Origin: Anaerolineaceae bacterium UBA6133
GTDB lineage: Bacteria; Chloroflexota; Anaerolineae; Anaerolineales; Anaerolineaceae
Reading direction: 5' to 3'
Assembly: GCA_002435825.1 (NCBI GenBank)
Contig: DIVL01000028.1
Coordinates: 7,899-71,898, forward strand
Length of the DNA: 64,000 nt
Positions 9,360 to 18,951 of this stretch are shown here, in pieces. The notes beneath the pieces are model-generated. The model was not told where the DNA came from, did not search any database, and saw only the letters and a list, made by a program, of their open reading frames with translations. The position numbers and the translations under genes are program-made. Numbering within the stretch: position 1 is the first letter of the stretch; each line of letters opens with the position of its first letter.

Positions 9360-11922
9360 ACTGCGCATTTCCGGGTTCATTTCCTACCGCAATCCAGTCG
9401 AGATCGACTTCTCCGGTTTTGACTTGGCTTGCATTTCCGGTCCGAATGGTGCTGGGAAATCCTCCCTTTTGGATGCCATTACTTACGCCCTTTATGGGGA
9501 AGCCCGCCGGAGGGATGAAGCCATCATCAATACTGGCTCGCCCAAGGCGGAAGTGCAGCTGGACTTTGAATACGAGTCCCAGACCTACCGGATTGTGCGC
9601 AGCATCACGCGCGGCAAAGGCAGTCAGCTCGATTTCATGATCCTGAACCCCAACATGGGAGAGCAGGGCACCTGGAAAATCCTGACCGAGCAAAACATGC
9701 GCGCCACCCAGGCGAAGATTGAGAATACCTTGCGGCTAGACTATGAGACTTTTGTCAATGCCGCCTTCTTTTTGCAGGGGAAAGCTGATTCCTTTGCCAC
9801 GCAGCGTCCGGCTGACCGCAAGAAAATCCTCTCGAGCATCCTCGGGCTGGACCAGTGGGAGGTGTACCAGGAATTCACCAAAACCCGCATCCGCGATGCA
9901 AAAACTGACCTTGATGTCCGGGAGCGCAAGCTGGCAGAGATCCAGGCTGAACTCGACCAGGAACCTCTCAAGCGCGCGGAATTTCAAGCCGCTGAGCAGG
10001 AGTTGAAGGCGGCGTCAACCGAAGTGGAGCTGCAAACGGCGCGCTACCAGCAGCAGTTGGCGCAAAAAGAAAAGCTCGAAGCTCAGCAGCAGACGGTGAG
10101 TGCGCTTGGCAGTCAACTGACAGCCGCCCAAAACCGCATAGAGGGCTTTGAACGGCAGAAATCCGAGCGATTGGCGCGGTTGCACGCGCACCAGAACACT
10201 CTCGCCCGCGCAGAGGGAATAAAAGCCTCCTATGATGTTTATAACCAGCTGCTTGAGCGCTTGCGCCAGGCTGAAGCCCAGTCGGAACAGTTTCGCCCCA
10301 TCGAAAGCGAACTCAAAGCTTATCGCCAACAGCTTGAGGTGGAAAAGCAGCGCCTCAACACCACCGCTGAGCACCTGCGCCAGGAAGAAACCCGCATCCG
10401 CCAGGCAGCGCTGGACGCCCGTGCCCTGGAGCAGCAGCGCCTGGACATTGGGCAGATGGTTTTGACCCTGACCCAGGAAATCAATAACGCGGCGGACCTG
10501 GAAAGTTTGCTGACAGCACTTGAGACTAAAAAGAAAGCCCTTCACCTGGAAAATGGCGAACTGCGGGCGCGCATGCAGGACCTGAGCGAACGCATCACAC
10601 AGCTGGCGCATGTAGCGGACGCCGCCTGCCCCCTTTGCGGTCAACCGCTCACGGAGGAGCACCGCGCTGAGCTCAGCGCTGAACTGACCGCCAAAGGCAC
10701 CTCGCTTGGCGACCAGCACCGTGCCAATAAGAAGGCGGTTGAAGAGGCTGAAGAGGAAGAGGTGGCTTTACGCCAGGCGCGCCGCGACCTTGAAAAGAAT
10801 AAATCCGAACTGGTGCAATACAAGAATGAGATTGCCAAGCTTGACCTGCGCCTGCAGGAAATTCGGAAAAATGAGAAAACCTGGCAGGCAGAAGGCGCCC
10901 TCAACCTGGCAAGGGCAGAGGAATCGCTCGAAGCAGACAATTTTCTGCCGGATGTCCGCGTAAAGATTACCGAAGTGGAAGCGCGGCTGGCTGAGCTGGG
11001 TTATGATGCACGCGCCCACCAGCAGCTCAAGGCAGAAGAAGCAGCAGCCCGCCCCGCGGTGGACGCCTATAACAGCCTGCAAACGGCTCAAAGCGCGGTG
11101 GAAGAGCTGCAGGCAGCTCTGGCAGACTTAAGTGCAAACCTGCAGGCTGCAGTTGTAGAAAAAGGACACTTTCAAGCTGAGTATGACTCAAAAGCTGCGG
11201 AACTGGCTGCTGCCCAGGCGGGCTTGCCGGACATCGACCAGACCCAGGCAGCCCTTACCAGCGCCAAATTAACCGTCTCCAGGGTGCAAATGCGCCTCGG
11301 CGGCATCCGCCAGCAGCTTGCTACGATCGAACAGCAGAAGCAAAACCTTGCCACAATCAGGCAGGATGCGGAAGCCACCCGCCGCACCATCCGCGACCTC
11401 GAGCAGGTCCAGAAAGCCTTTGGCAAAGACGGGGTGCCCGCGATGTTGATCGAGCAGGCGATCCCCGAATTGGAAGATCAAGCCAACGACATCCTCAGCC
11501 GGCTCTCGGACCATACCATGAGTGTCAGTTTCCCAACCCAACGCGAATATAAAGACGCCAAACGCAGCGACAAACGCGAAACACTCGACATCAACATCAG
11601 TCACGGTGGGGCTGTGCGGGATTACGAAACCTTCAGTGGGGGCGAAGCCTTCAGGATCAATTTCGCCATTCGCCTGGCACTTTCGCGCGTGCTGGCAAAA
11701 CGGGCGGGTGCCAAACTGCAGACGTTGGTGATTGACGAGGGCTTCGGCAACCAGGACACGCAGGGACGCCAGCGCCTGGTGGAAGCCATCAACCTGATCC
11801 GCCAGGATTTCCGCAAGATCCTGATCATCACGCACATCGAGGAGCTAAAAGACTTCTTCCCGGATCGGATCGAAGTCACCAAAACCCAGGAAGGCTCCCA
11901 GGCAGAAGTGTTAGTAACGTAG
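9346..11922 (+). CDS. sbcC: Rad50/SbcC-type SMC ATPase
   Basis: DNA-repair ATPase of the Rad50/SbcC family. The N-terminal head has the P-loop GPNGAGKSS at residues 32-40. Long coiled-coil arms follow, interrupted by the zinc hook CPLCG (Cys428 and Cys431). The C-terminal head has the signature FSGGEAFR near residue 762 and the Walker B LVIDEGFGNQD near 796. I use ATG 9346 (MIPIKLRISGF is the typical beginning) rather than upstream TTG or GTG codons. The protein has 858 residues, close to archaeal Rad50. It normally acts with an Mre11/SbcD nuclease; no such gene lies in the window, and here the operon partners are NurA and HerA. Confidence 0.92.
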   Translation: MIPIKLRISGFISYRNPVEIDFSGFDLACISGPNGAGKSSLLDAITYALYGEARRRDEAIINTGSPKAEVQLDFEYESQTYRIVRSITRGKGSQLDFMILNPNMGEQGTWKILTEQNMRATQAKIENTLRLDYETFVNAAFFLQGKADSFATQRPADRKKILSSILGLDQWEVYQEFTKTRIRDAKTDLDVRERKLAEIQAELDQEPLKRAEFQAAEQELKAASTEVELQTARYQQQLAQKEKLEAQQQTVSALGSQLTAAQNRIEGFERQKSERLARLHAHQNTLARAEGIKASYDVYNQLLERLRQAEAQSEQFRPIESELKAYRQQLEVEKQRLNTTAEHLRQEETRIRQAALDARALEQQRLDIGQMVLTLTQEINNAADLESLLTALETKKKALHLENGELRARMQDLSERITQLAHVADAACPLCGQPLTEEHRAELSAELTAKGTSLGDQHRANKKAVEEAEEEEVALRQARRDLEKNKSELVQYKNEIAKLDLRLQEIRKNEKTWQAEGALNLARAEESLEADNFLPDVRVKITEVEARLAELGYDARAHQQLKAEEAAARPAVDAYNSLQTAQSAVEELQAALADLSANLQAAVVEKGHFQAEYDSKAAELAAAQAGLPDIDQTQAALTSAKLTVSRVQMRLGGIRQQLATIEQQKQNLATIRQDAEATRRTIRDLEQVQKAFGKDGVPAMLIEQAIPELEDQANDILSRLSDHTMSVSFPTQREYKDAKRSDKRETLDINISHGGAVRDYETFSGGEAFRINFAIRLALSRVLAKRAGAKLQTLVIDEGFGNQDTQGRQRLVEAINLIRQDFRKILIITHIEELKDFFPDRIEVTKTQEGSQAEVLVT

Positions 11923-12575
11923 CGAGCCGAATTGTTCGACGGACGACGTATTTCGATTCGTAGGGAACGGCCTTGCGCCGTTCCGGATGTCGATTTTTAG
12001 GGAACGGTCTTGCGCCTTTCCGGATGAAACATATAGATGTGCCCTAGATGTTGGGTTGAAACCCGCAACCCGACCTGGAGCTGGATTTGAGTCAAGGTCT
12101 ATCCGTAGGGTGGATTGGCGTTAACGAGTGCTGGATCGGCAAGCATTTTATATAGCCAACCCACCGCCCAGGAACTGTATTGGAGTGAACAGTTGAGGGT
12201 CATTCGGACCTAAGGTTGAGATCGCCACGTCGCTTCGCTCCTCGCGATGACGGGGGTGGGGGAATTGTATTGGAGGTAACAGTTGAGGGTCATTCGGACC
12301 TAAGGTTGAGATCGCCACGTCGCTTCGCTCTTCGCGATGACGCATGGGGTACCCTGGATGTCGGGTCAAAGTATGTACGCAACCCGACCTGGAGCTGGAT
12401 TTGAGTCAAGGTCTATCCGTAGGGTGGATTGGCGTTAACGAGTGCTGGATCGGCAAGCATTTTATATAGCCAACCCACCGCCCAGGAACTGTATTGGAGT
12501 GAACAGTTGAGGGTCATTCGGACCTAAGGTTGAGATCGCCACGTCGCTTCGCTCCTTGCGATGACGGATGCTGGC
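11923..12575. repeat. Intergenic repeat cluster with a 189-bp direct duplication
   Basis: No gene is supported. Bases 12065-12253 are repeated at 12379-12567 (offset 314 nt) with a single mismatch. Each copy ends in the 34-nt palindromic unit GAGATCGCCACG...GCGATGAC (12218-12251 and 12532-12565). A third, shorter copy carries the same unit at 12308-12341. Two GTAGGGAACGG / TTCCGGATG units lie near 11,960-12,025. The 34-nt unit recurs in inverse orientation at 44.1-45.0 kb. Confidence 0.85.
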
Positions 12576-14015
12576 TTAGACACTCGCCTCGGGTTTGATC
12601 TTGATCAATGCCAGGGTGGAGAACAGGAACAGGAACCCGTAGAGCCCCATCAGAAGCACGTATCCGGCACCATCCCCGATCGGTCCACCGATATACGCGC
12701 CCACTGCGCCAGCACCTGCACCAGCCAGGTTGGAAATCCCCAGCCAGCGTCCGGCTTCTTCCTTGGGTACGATGGAAGTCCCAAGCGCCCAGTTTGAGGA
12801 GAAGAACGCGCCAGTTGCCAACCCAATCAATACCCCTCCAACAAACATCACCGGCATGGTGCGCGACATGATTACAACGATTGTCCCCAGGGTTGCCAGC
12901 AGTCCACTGACCAGCAGTATCAGTTTGGCGCCAAACTTATCCGTGAGCCAGCCGGAAGGGATCGAAATCACCAGGATGGCCACGCCTACCACCATCATCA
13001 GCAATGAGGCCGGCTCGGCTGCCGCGCTTCCCTGCAGCTCCGGAAAACGCTCCTGGATAAAATACAGCACAAAGCTGGCGAGGTTATTTGCTCCAACCAG
13101 AAATGCCAGGCGGTTGATCACCCACCAGGTGAAGCTTGGGTGCTTCCCGGCTTCTTTGCCGAGGCTGATCCGCACTGAGGCGATCACCCCCAGCACCACT
13201 GCCAGCAGCATGCCTGCCACACCCACCACGCCGATCAGCACCAGTGACAGAGAACCTTTCAGCGCAAGGATGTGCGGCAGCAGCCAGCGCACCCCCGTGC
13301 CAACCAGCACGATCACCAGGGTGAATAGCCCAGTCATTGCCACCAGGCGCAGGATACCTGTCCAGTCCATTGGCTTTGTCGGCTGCTTTAATGGCGTTTC
13401 CCTGACCATCATGGTTAGAACGGTTGCAACGACGAATACGGCTATCATTGCCAGGATTGCTCCCCAAAGGTTACCCGCAGTGACCATCCTGGAAATGGTA
13501 AATGCCACGATAATTAGCGGTAGTGGCAACTCGAAGAAGGCTTTGATGCCAGAGTATCTGCCCCTTTGTGAAGGCGGAACCAGGTCGGGGATCAGGCCCT
13601 GGGCGGCCCCATGCCCGATATTGGAGAAGACCATCGAGCAGACAATCACTGCAAAGAGTGCCCAGTATCCAGCCATTCCAACCATTCTGCCAGCAATCCA
13701 TCCCACCCCGAGGAATGCAATGATCTCCAGCACCGTGCTTGCCAGAATGAACGGTCTTCTCCTGCCCCAGCGTGAAGTGTTGTGGTCTGAGAGCATGCCC
13801 GCAACCGCCTGCACGAGCAGCGCTACCATCAGCGAGACCAGGCGCAGATTGCCATAACTTGTCCCTTTGGTCGCTTCCCCAACGAACTGCTGCACCAGGA
13901 GTGGCACGATCAACGGCGTCAGGGTCTGGCTCCGCAGCGTCAGCGCAAAAAAGTAGACATTAATGGTGATAGCGTCGTACCAATGCAACGGTTTTTGGGC
14001 AGTAGTCTCGCTCAT
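12576..14015 (-). CDS. MFS transporter, sugar-symporter-like
   Basis: A 479-residue polytopic membrane protein of the major facilitator superfamily with about twelve hydrophobic segments. The loop motif SDHNTSRWGRRRPFI near residue 75 is the classical MFS signature between helices 2 and 3, and its RWGRRRPFI form is common in sucrose-type (SLC45/GPH-like) carriers. A second copy, GWLTDKFGAK, occurs in the C-terminal half. I place the start at ATG 14015 (MSETTAQKP), 13 nt after the stop of the phosphoribosyltransferase gene; the frame is open further upstream but would overlap that gene. The substrate is not known; a sugar is a guess from the loop motif. Confidence 0.85.
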   Translation of the reverse strand: MSETTAQKPLHWYDAITINVYFFALTLRSQTLTPLIVPLLVQQFVGEATKGTSYGNLRLVSLMVALLVQAVAGMLSDHNTSRWGRRRPFILASTVLEIIAFLGVGWIAGRMVGMAGYWALFAVIVCSMVFSNIGHGAAQGLIPDLVPPSQRGRYSGIKAFFELPLPLIIVAFTISRMVTAGNLWGAILAMIAVFVVATVLTMMVRETPLKQPTKPMDWTGILRLVAMTGLFTLVIVLVGTGVRWLLPHILALKGSLSLVLIGVVGVAGMLLAVVLGVIASVRISLGKEAGKHPSFTWWVINRLAFLVGANNLASFVLYFIQERFPELQGSAAAEPASLLMMVVGVAILVISIPSGWLTDKFGAKLILLVSGLLATLGTIVVIMSRTMPVMFVGGVLIGLATGAFFSSNWALGTSIVPKEEAGRWLGISNLAGAGAGAVGAYIGGPIGDGAGYVLLMGLYGFLFLFSTLALIKIKPEASV

Positions 14016-14028
14016 AGGAGTCTCCAGT

Positions 14029-14544
14029 TCAGGATTTGTTGGGAAGCAAGCGGTTGCGAAAACCGTGTTCAACTTCCCAGGGGTAAATGATCCAGGCATC
14101 TGTGGTTGCGCCGTAATAATCAGGTCTGCTGGAATCGAACAGGTTTCGATAAGGATTGAAGTGCAAGACGCAGGTGGACGGCAAACCCCCAGCTGCTGCC
14201 ACGCGTTTGCGGACTGCGGTAATCGTCCGACCTGAACCCCATACGTCGTCCACGATCAGCACGCGCTCATCGTTCAGGGCGGCATTTTCCGGGAACTGCA
14301 AAAACTTAGGCCATGCCAGGTAGCGGGATTTGGGTTGTCCGGCACTTTCGAGGGGGTCAAAAAAATCGACTGAAGCGGTGTAGATACTGCGGATATCCAT
14401 TGCTTCTGCCAGGAAACCTCCCGGCACAATACCCCCGCGGGTGATCATCAGCAGCACGCTGTATTGGTGGTCAAATTGCTGCATCAGATTGTCGATCAAG
14501 CGATGGACATCTTCCCAACCGATCAGTTCCTGGCGTTGGTTCAT
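14029..14544 (-). CDS. Phosphoribosyltransferase family protein
   Basis: A 171-residue type I phosphoribosyltransferase. The PRPP-binding motif RVLIVDDVWGSGRT lies at about residues 93-106 and the pyrophosphate-loop region MITRGGIVPGGFLAEA at about 33-48. The length and motifs fit xanthine/hypoxanthine-type enzymes or a regulatory PRTase of the Gpt/ComF group. The PPY-like C-terminus (WIIYPWE) is typical of bacterial xanthine-guanine enzymes. It lies between priA (52 nt upstream) and the MFS gene (13 nt downstream) on the same strand. The exact base specificity cannot be read. Confidence 0.82.
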   Translation of the reverse strand: MNQRQELIGWEDVHRLIDNLMQQFDHQYSVLLMITRGGIVPGGFLAEAMDIRSIYTASVDFFDPLESAGQPKSRYLAWPKFLQFPENAALNDERVLIVDDVWGSGRTITAVRKRVAAAGGLPSTCVLHFNPYRNLFDSSRPDYYGATTDAWIIYPWEVEHGFRNRLLPNKS

Positions 14545-14596
14545 AGTAAAGCTCCAAGAAGGCTAATTTTGACCTGTGAACAGGCTCAGACATCAA

Positions 14597-17074
14597 TTAT
14601 AGCAGGTCAGATGGGTCAATCTGCACCTGCCAACCACGCAATGGCAGGGCATCCAGTAAAGGCATCGGATTTGGACCGCGCAGGATGATCTGCCAGCGAA
14701 ACTGCCCGCCGACTTTGCGATAATAGGCTGGCACCGGACCGATGAAGCTGGTTTGCCACATTTCCCGGTCAGAGATCTCAGCGCTCAGCAAATCTGCCAT
14801 TCTCTGTGCATGGCTTTGCGCCCTGGTTTCGATAGAGTGGCGGTATTCCAGCCGGATCAAACGGGAATAAGGCGGATAGTTTAAAGCCCTGCGCAATTCA
14901 AGTTCCTGCTGGTAAAAACCCTCAAAATCGTGGCGTGAGGCAGCCTGGATCACGTAATTCTCAGGCTGATAGGTTTGCAGAACCACCTGCCCGCCCAGGG
15001 GGCTCCTGCCTGCCCGACCAGCCACCTGGGTGAGCACCTGGAAGCTGCGCTCGGCGGCGCGATAATCGGGCAGATTCAGACCAACTTCCGCCAGCACGAT
15101 CCCAACCAGCGTCACCAGCGGCAGGTCCAGACCCTTGGCGAGCATTTGCGTCCCGATCAGGACGTCCGCCCGGTGAGCGCTGAAATGCGAGAGGATCAGT
15201 TCGTGCTCGCCCTTATGGCGTGTTGTGTCGGCATCCCAGCGTAAAAGACGCGCAGCGGGGAACTCCTTCTGAACCACTTCTTCGAGACGTACCGTTCCCA
15301 AGCCAAGTTGGCGAATCTGGGTGCTGCCGCAATCCGGGCATTTTTTGGGCATCTGGCGGGTGTAACCACACAAATGACAGATCAAGCCCTGCCTCGCGCC
15401 GTGATAAACCAGGGGATGCTCGTCTCTTGGGCAGCGCAGCGTGTAGCCGCATTGGCGGCAAAAGACGTAGGTTGCCTTGCCGCGCCGGTTCAGGAACAGG
15501 ATCGCCTGTTGACCAGCCTGCAGTGTCAGGGCAAGCTTATCGCGCAGGGTCTTGGAAAGCACGCTGCTGTTGCCAGCCCGAAGCTCCGCGCGCATATCCA
15601 CTACGTTCACTTTGGGCAGCTCCAGCGTGATTAGTTCATCCGCCTTGCCTGGTTGAGAAACCTCCGCGCGATGCGCCAGAATGCGGTTGGGCAGGCTCAG
15701 CAGTTTTATTTCTCCCCGGCGGGCTTTGAAATACTGAGTTATGCGAGGGGTGGCACTACCCAGGATCAAATTAGCGCCGCTCAGCTTTGCCAGGCTTTCA
15801 GCTGTCTCCACGGCGTGGTAGAACGGTTCACGCTCGGTTTCATCATACGAGTCGTGGTCACATTCATCGATCGCTATCATGCCAAGGTTTGGCAGAGGCA
15901 CAAACAAAGCGCTGCGTGAGCCGACGATCAGCTTCAGATCACCGCTGCGAGCTCTGCGCCAGGTGTCGTAGCGTTCGCCATCTGAGAGCTTGGAGTGGTA
16001 CAGACCGACCTGGTTGGGAAAGCGTGCCATGAAGCGCCGCACGGTCTGGGGGGTCATGGCAATCTCCGGCACCATCATCAGCACCTGCTGCCCTTTTGCC
16101 AGCATTTCCGCTGCTGCCCGCATGTAAATCTCGGTCTTGCCTGAACCCGTGACGCCGTGCAGCAGGTAGGGCTTCTGGTCTGCCTGCCCCAATCCCGGCT
16201 GGATCTGCTGCCAGACTTTTTCCTGGTCCGTGGTGAGCGTGGGAATGACATCTGGTTTGACCTGGATTTCCTCCAGGGGGTCACGCCAGACCTCAGTTTC
16301 CTTGAAGTGCAGCAAACCGGCTTCAGCGAGGAACTTTAGATCGGCATACACAGCGCCTGTTTCGGCATAAATCCACGAGAAATCGATTGGAAAGGATTCT
16401 CGTGAAAGTAATTCCAGAACCTTTTTTCGCCTTTGCTGAGTGGTGTCGTTTCGTCCGAGCTGCTCAAGGGTGAGAGCTTCAATGGCAGCAGGGGGTAAAG
16501 AGAGCGCGGCAGTGCGCAGCGTTTTTGGCGCTATGCCTGGCGGCGGCAGAATGTTGCCGGTGCGCACAAGCCCTGCTGAGCGCAAGCCCTCCAGGCTGCC
16601 GCGCCACTCTATCTCGCCAAAAGCCCGGTCCAGTTGCCTGCCGCGCAAGGGTCCGCGTTTTTTTAGCAGCTTCAGGAGGCGTTTTTGCACAGGCTTGAAT
16701 ACGCTCTCGTCGTATCCATCCTGTGCCGTGAGCGTGACGACGATGTCAGCCCGACGAGAGAAACCAACCGGGATCATCAGGTTTATGCAGGCTCCGAGCG
16801 GTGCGTACCATGCCTCTGCCATCCACTTCGCCAAGTTCAACTGCGTTTCGGTCAACACGGTATCTTCGGATAAGACCGCCTGGATCGGCAGCAGCCCCTG
16901 CACATCGCTATCGTCCAGCAAACTCAGCACAACGCCCTGAACAACCTGCTTGCCAAAGGGCACTGCCACCAGGCAGCCAGGTTGAAGCGCCTCGCCAAGC
17001 TCTTCCGGAACCAGGTAGTGATAGCTTTTGTCGATCTGAGCCAGGTTGATGCTTACATCAGCGAAAGGTTTCAA
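14597..17074 (-). CDS. priA: Primosomal protein N' (PriA helicase)
   Basis: Superfamily 2 helicase that restarts stalled replication forks. The layout is an N-terminal 3'-binding domain, a Walker A LLHGVTGSGKTEIYM, the motif LILGSATPRI, a double zinc-binding region with four CxxC-type pairs (CRQCGY, CPRD, CHLCGY, CPDCGS) and motif VI QVAGRAGR. The Walker B region reads IAIDECDHDSYDE instead of the usual DEEHDSSY, a notable variation. The frame opens upstream at TTG 17122, but that start would overlap the preceding gene by 35 nt. TTG 17074, with GGCAGG 6 nt upstream and MKPFADVSI as N-terminus, seems better; the start is uncertain. Confidence 0.92.
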   Translation of the reverse strand: MKPFADVSINLAQIDKSYHYLVPEELGEALQPGCLVAVPFGKQVVQGVVLSLLDDSDVQGLLPIQAVLSEDTVLTETQLNLAKWMAEAWYAPLGACINLMIPVGFSRRADIVVTLTAQDGYDESVFKPVQKRLLKLLKKRGPLRGRQLDRAFGEIEWRGSLEGLRSAGLVRTGNILPPPGIAPKTLRTAALSLPPAAIEALTLEQLGRNDTTQQRRKKVLELLSRESFPIDFSWIYAETGAVYADLKFLAEAGLLHFKETEVWRDPLEEIQVKPDVIPTLTTDQEKVWQQIQPGLGQADQKPYLLHGVTGSGKTEIYMRAAAEMLAKGQQVLMMVPEIAMTPQTVRRFMARFPNQVGLYHSKLSDGERYDTWRRARSGDLKLIVGSRSALFVPLPNLGMIAIDECDHDSYDETEREPFYHAVETAESLAKLSGANLILGSATPRITQYFKARRGEIKLLSLPNRILAHRAEVSQPGKADELITLELPKVNVVDMRAELRAGNSSVLSKTLRDKLALTLQAGQQAILFLNRRGKATYVFCRQCGYTLRCPRDEHPLVYHGARQGLICHLCGYTRQMPKKCPDCGSTQIRQLGLGTVRLEEVVQKEFPAARLLRWDADTTRHKGEHELILSHFSAHRADVLIGTQMLAKGLDLPLVTLVGIVLAEVGLNLPDYRAAERSFQVLTQVAGRAGRSPLGGQVVLQTYQPENYVIQAASRHDFEGFYQQELELRRALNYPPYSRLIRLEYRHSIETRAQSHAQRMADLLSAEISDREMWQTSFIGPVPAYYRKVGGQFRWQIILRGPNPMPLLDALPLRGWQVQIDPSDLL

Positions 17075-17087
17075 GCGCAGCCTGCCA

Positions 17088-18071
17088 TCAGGGGGTGATG
17101 ATAACCAGGAAATCGGCGGCAAAGTACATCCGGTTGTACTGATTATTAGGGATATCCGTGTTGTTGACCAGGTAGTCCATCCAGACGTTTGCCTGGGTGC
17201 TTTGACCGGTCATCTGGTCAAATTCGTTGAAGCTAAAGAAGGGTTGGAAGCGGGCTGCGGAAGCGCTGACCCGGTCCATATCGATGTAGATTTGAGTCCA
17301 CCCATCCGGGTCAAGGATGACGGGATGGTCCGCCAACACGATCACCTGGTCGGGCAGGTTGTGCAAGGTTGTCTCAAAGTCCGGCAGGCGCACGGTCTCG
17401 AAGAGCGGCGCGCGCTGGTCCAGCGGCAGGCTCCAGTCCTGGTGTAACTTCCAGGGCTCAAATGGTTCGTCGGATTCTTGTGTTCGCAGGCTGATGTAGG
17501 AGGAACCATCCGCCGGCATACCTGCAATCGGAATGTTCTGCCCGTACAAACCCGTCAGCACAAGTTTGACTTCCAGGTTGGTCTGGTCAAAGACGTGTCT
17601 TACCCGCAGATAGTAAACGGTGACATCCTCGCCGAGAATCTTGACCGTTTCGCTGTGAATACCGCGATCCATGAGCTGAAAGCTAACCATGGCGCTGAGG
17701 TTGCGCAAGCTGCCGTCCTCACGGTTGTCGCGTCGAGTGATGTAGTGATAGCCGAAGTCCACCGTTTGCTGACCGCCGGCAGTCAGGGGGAAAAGCGCTG
17801 CCAGGCGGGTGGGAATGGGGGTGGGTGTGGCAGTGTTTGTGGCGGTTGGGACGGGCGTTTCGGTTGCGGTCGCTGTAGCGGTGGGGGTCATTGTCACCGT
17901 GGGCAACTGGGTTGGCGTTTGCGAGGGAGTGGGCGTGATGCTGGCCGTTGGTAGAACGGTGGGCAAGGCGGTTGGTCTGCCCTGAAGCGGTTTCTGGCAT
18001 GCAGCCAGGTTGAGCGCGACCATAAGAAGCACCACTGAGCTCGCGAGGACTCTCCAGGAGCGTTTAATCAT
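17088..18071 (-). CDS. Pro/Thr-rich-linker lipoprotein of unknown function
   Basis: Predicted lipoprotein: a basic N-terminus, a hydrophobic core and a lipobox LAAC at residues 22-25. A linker of about 60 residues made of Thr-Pro repeats (residues 32-90) follows, then a globular domain of about 235 residues that I do not recognise. The linker probably spans the cell wall and holds the domain outside. Its start overlaps the end of the MEMO-like gene by 8 nt and priA follows closely, so it is in the same transcript. It is typical in style of secreted proteins of Anaerolineae. Confidence 0.8.
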   Translation of the reverse strand: MIKRSWRVLASSVVLLMVALNLAACQKPLQGRPTALPTVLPTASITPTPSQTPTQLPTVTMTPTATATATETPVPTATNTATPTPIPTRLAALFPLTAGGQQTVDFGYHYITRRDNREDGSLRNLSAMVSFQLMDRGIHSETVKILGEDVTVYYLRVRHVFDQTNLEVKLVLTGLYGQNIPIAGMPADGSSYISLRTQESDEPFEPWKLHQDWSLPLDQRAPLFETVRLPDFETTLHNLPDQVIVLADHPVILDPDGWTQIYIDMDRVSASAARFQPFFSFNEFDQMTGQSTQANVWMDYLVNNTDIPNNQYNRMYFAADFLVIITP

Positions 18072-18945
18072 GTGTCGCTGCCTTTCCGGTGGAAATTACA
18101 GCCGAAAGGTAACCCACTACGCTGCTTCTATCTCCCGTTACAGCCGCGGAAGTGCGGTAGTCGGCGATAGTCACCTGGTCTGCCCCTAAAAGCTTAGAGG
18201 TTTGCAGCACGGCTGCCATTGGCGCCAGACCACAGGCTTCCATCTCGCCGCGTTGTTTGTGTTGATAAAAGGCATTCAGATCGAATTCCTGCACTGCCTG
18301 GGCGAGATTCCCATCCAGGCGGTTAGCCACTCGTTCGGAGTAAAAATGCGATAGATCACTCGAGCCCACCAAAAGGGTACTTTCCTCCTGCGGGAAGCTC
18401 TGGATCAGTTTGACCAGGGCGTTTGAAAGCGGGCGCACCATTGCCGCGGACTGGTCCACCATCATCAGCGGAATAAGACTGAAACCTCCCGGCAGAGTTG
18501 TCTGCAGAAACGGCAATTCAATCTCGAGGGAATGTTCCTGATCTCTCCGCACCGAGGCAAGCTCAAAGCCGCTATCTTTTCTTAGATATGTGTCAAATTT
18601 CCCGAGGGCTTCGCGATCGACTGGCACAAGCCCGAGCGGCGTCGCGTAGGCGTCGTGGGCTGTGGTCAACAGGGGCTGGCGGTAAGGCTGGTGGGAAGGG
18701 GAGAGGACAATCACACGCGCAAATTGTCTGCTCTGAAGCGCTTTGAAAGCATGCGCGGCAGTCAGACCGGAATAGATGTAACCAGCATGGGGCACGATCA
18801 AACCCACCGGCTGTCCCTCAAAAACAGGCAGGACAGCTTCTTCCAGAAAGCCTTCGATCATGCTGCGCAATACCTCCGGTTTAGCGGGGTACCAGCTGCC
18901 GGCGATAGGCGAAGGGCGTGGGTCACTTAGCTCTGCGGGATCCAT
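18064..18945 (-). CDS. amrB: AmmeMemoRadiSam system protein B (MEMO1 family)
   Basis: A 293-residue MEMO-family protein related to extradiol dioxygenases. Recognisable blocks are SPIAGSWYPA near residue 12, the metal-region histidine in LIVPHAGYIYSG (about 49-60), VVLSPSHQPY-like VIVLSPSHQP near 75 and LLVGSSDLSHF near 197. The family is usually found with AMMECR1 and a radical SAM protein; neither is next to it here, and its function remains unsettled. A TACAAT box with a TGC extension ends 6 nt before the ATG, suggesting a leaderless transcript that heads the operon down to the MFS gene. Confidence 0.88.
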   Translation of the reverse strand: MDPAELSDPRPSPIAGSWYPAKPEVLRSMIEGFLEEAVLPVFEGQPVGLIVPHAGYIYSGLTAAHAFKALQSRQFARVIVLSPSHQPYRQPLLTTAHDAYATPLGLVPVDREALGKFDTYLRKDSGFELASVRRDQEHSLEIELPFLQTTLPGGFSLIPLMMVDQSAAMVRPLSNALVKLIQSFPQEESTLLVGSSDLSHFYSERVANRLDGNLAQAVQEFDLNAFYQHKQRGEMEACGLAPMAAVLQTSKLLGADQVTIADYRTSAAVTGDRSSVVGYLSAVISTGKAATHD

Positions 18946-18951
18946 GTCTTA

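Noticed and set aside
5851..11922. A hidden Mre11/SbcD phosphoesterase gene
   Set aside because: No calcineurin-like phosphoesterase motif set was found in either direction near the operon or elsewhere in the window.
12148..12369. Short open frames containing HREERSDVAIS peptides
   Set aside because: They are translations of the palindromic 34-nt repeat, lack ribosome sites and occur in several copies in non-coding DNA.
12730..13857. Open frame of 375 codons on the plus strand
   Set aside because: Antisense to the MFS transporter gene, low-complexity Ser/Thr/Pro composition, no motif.
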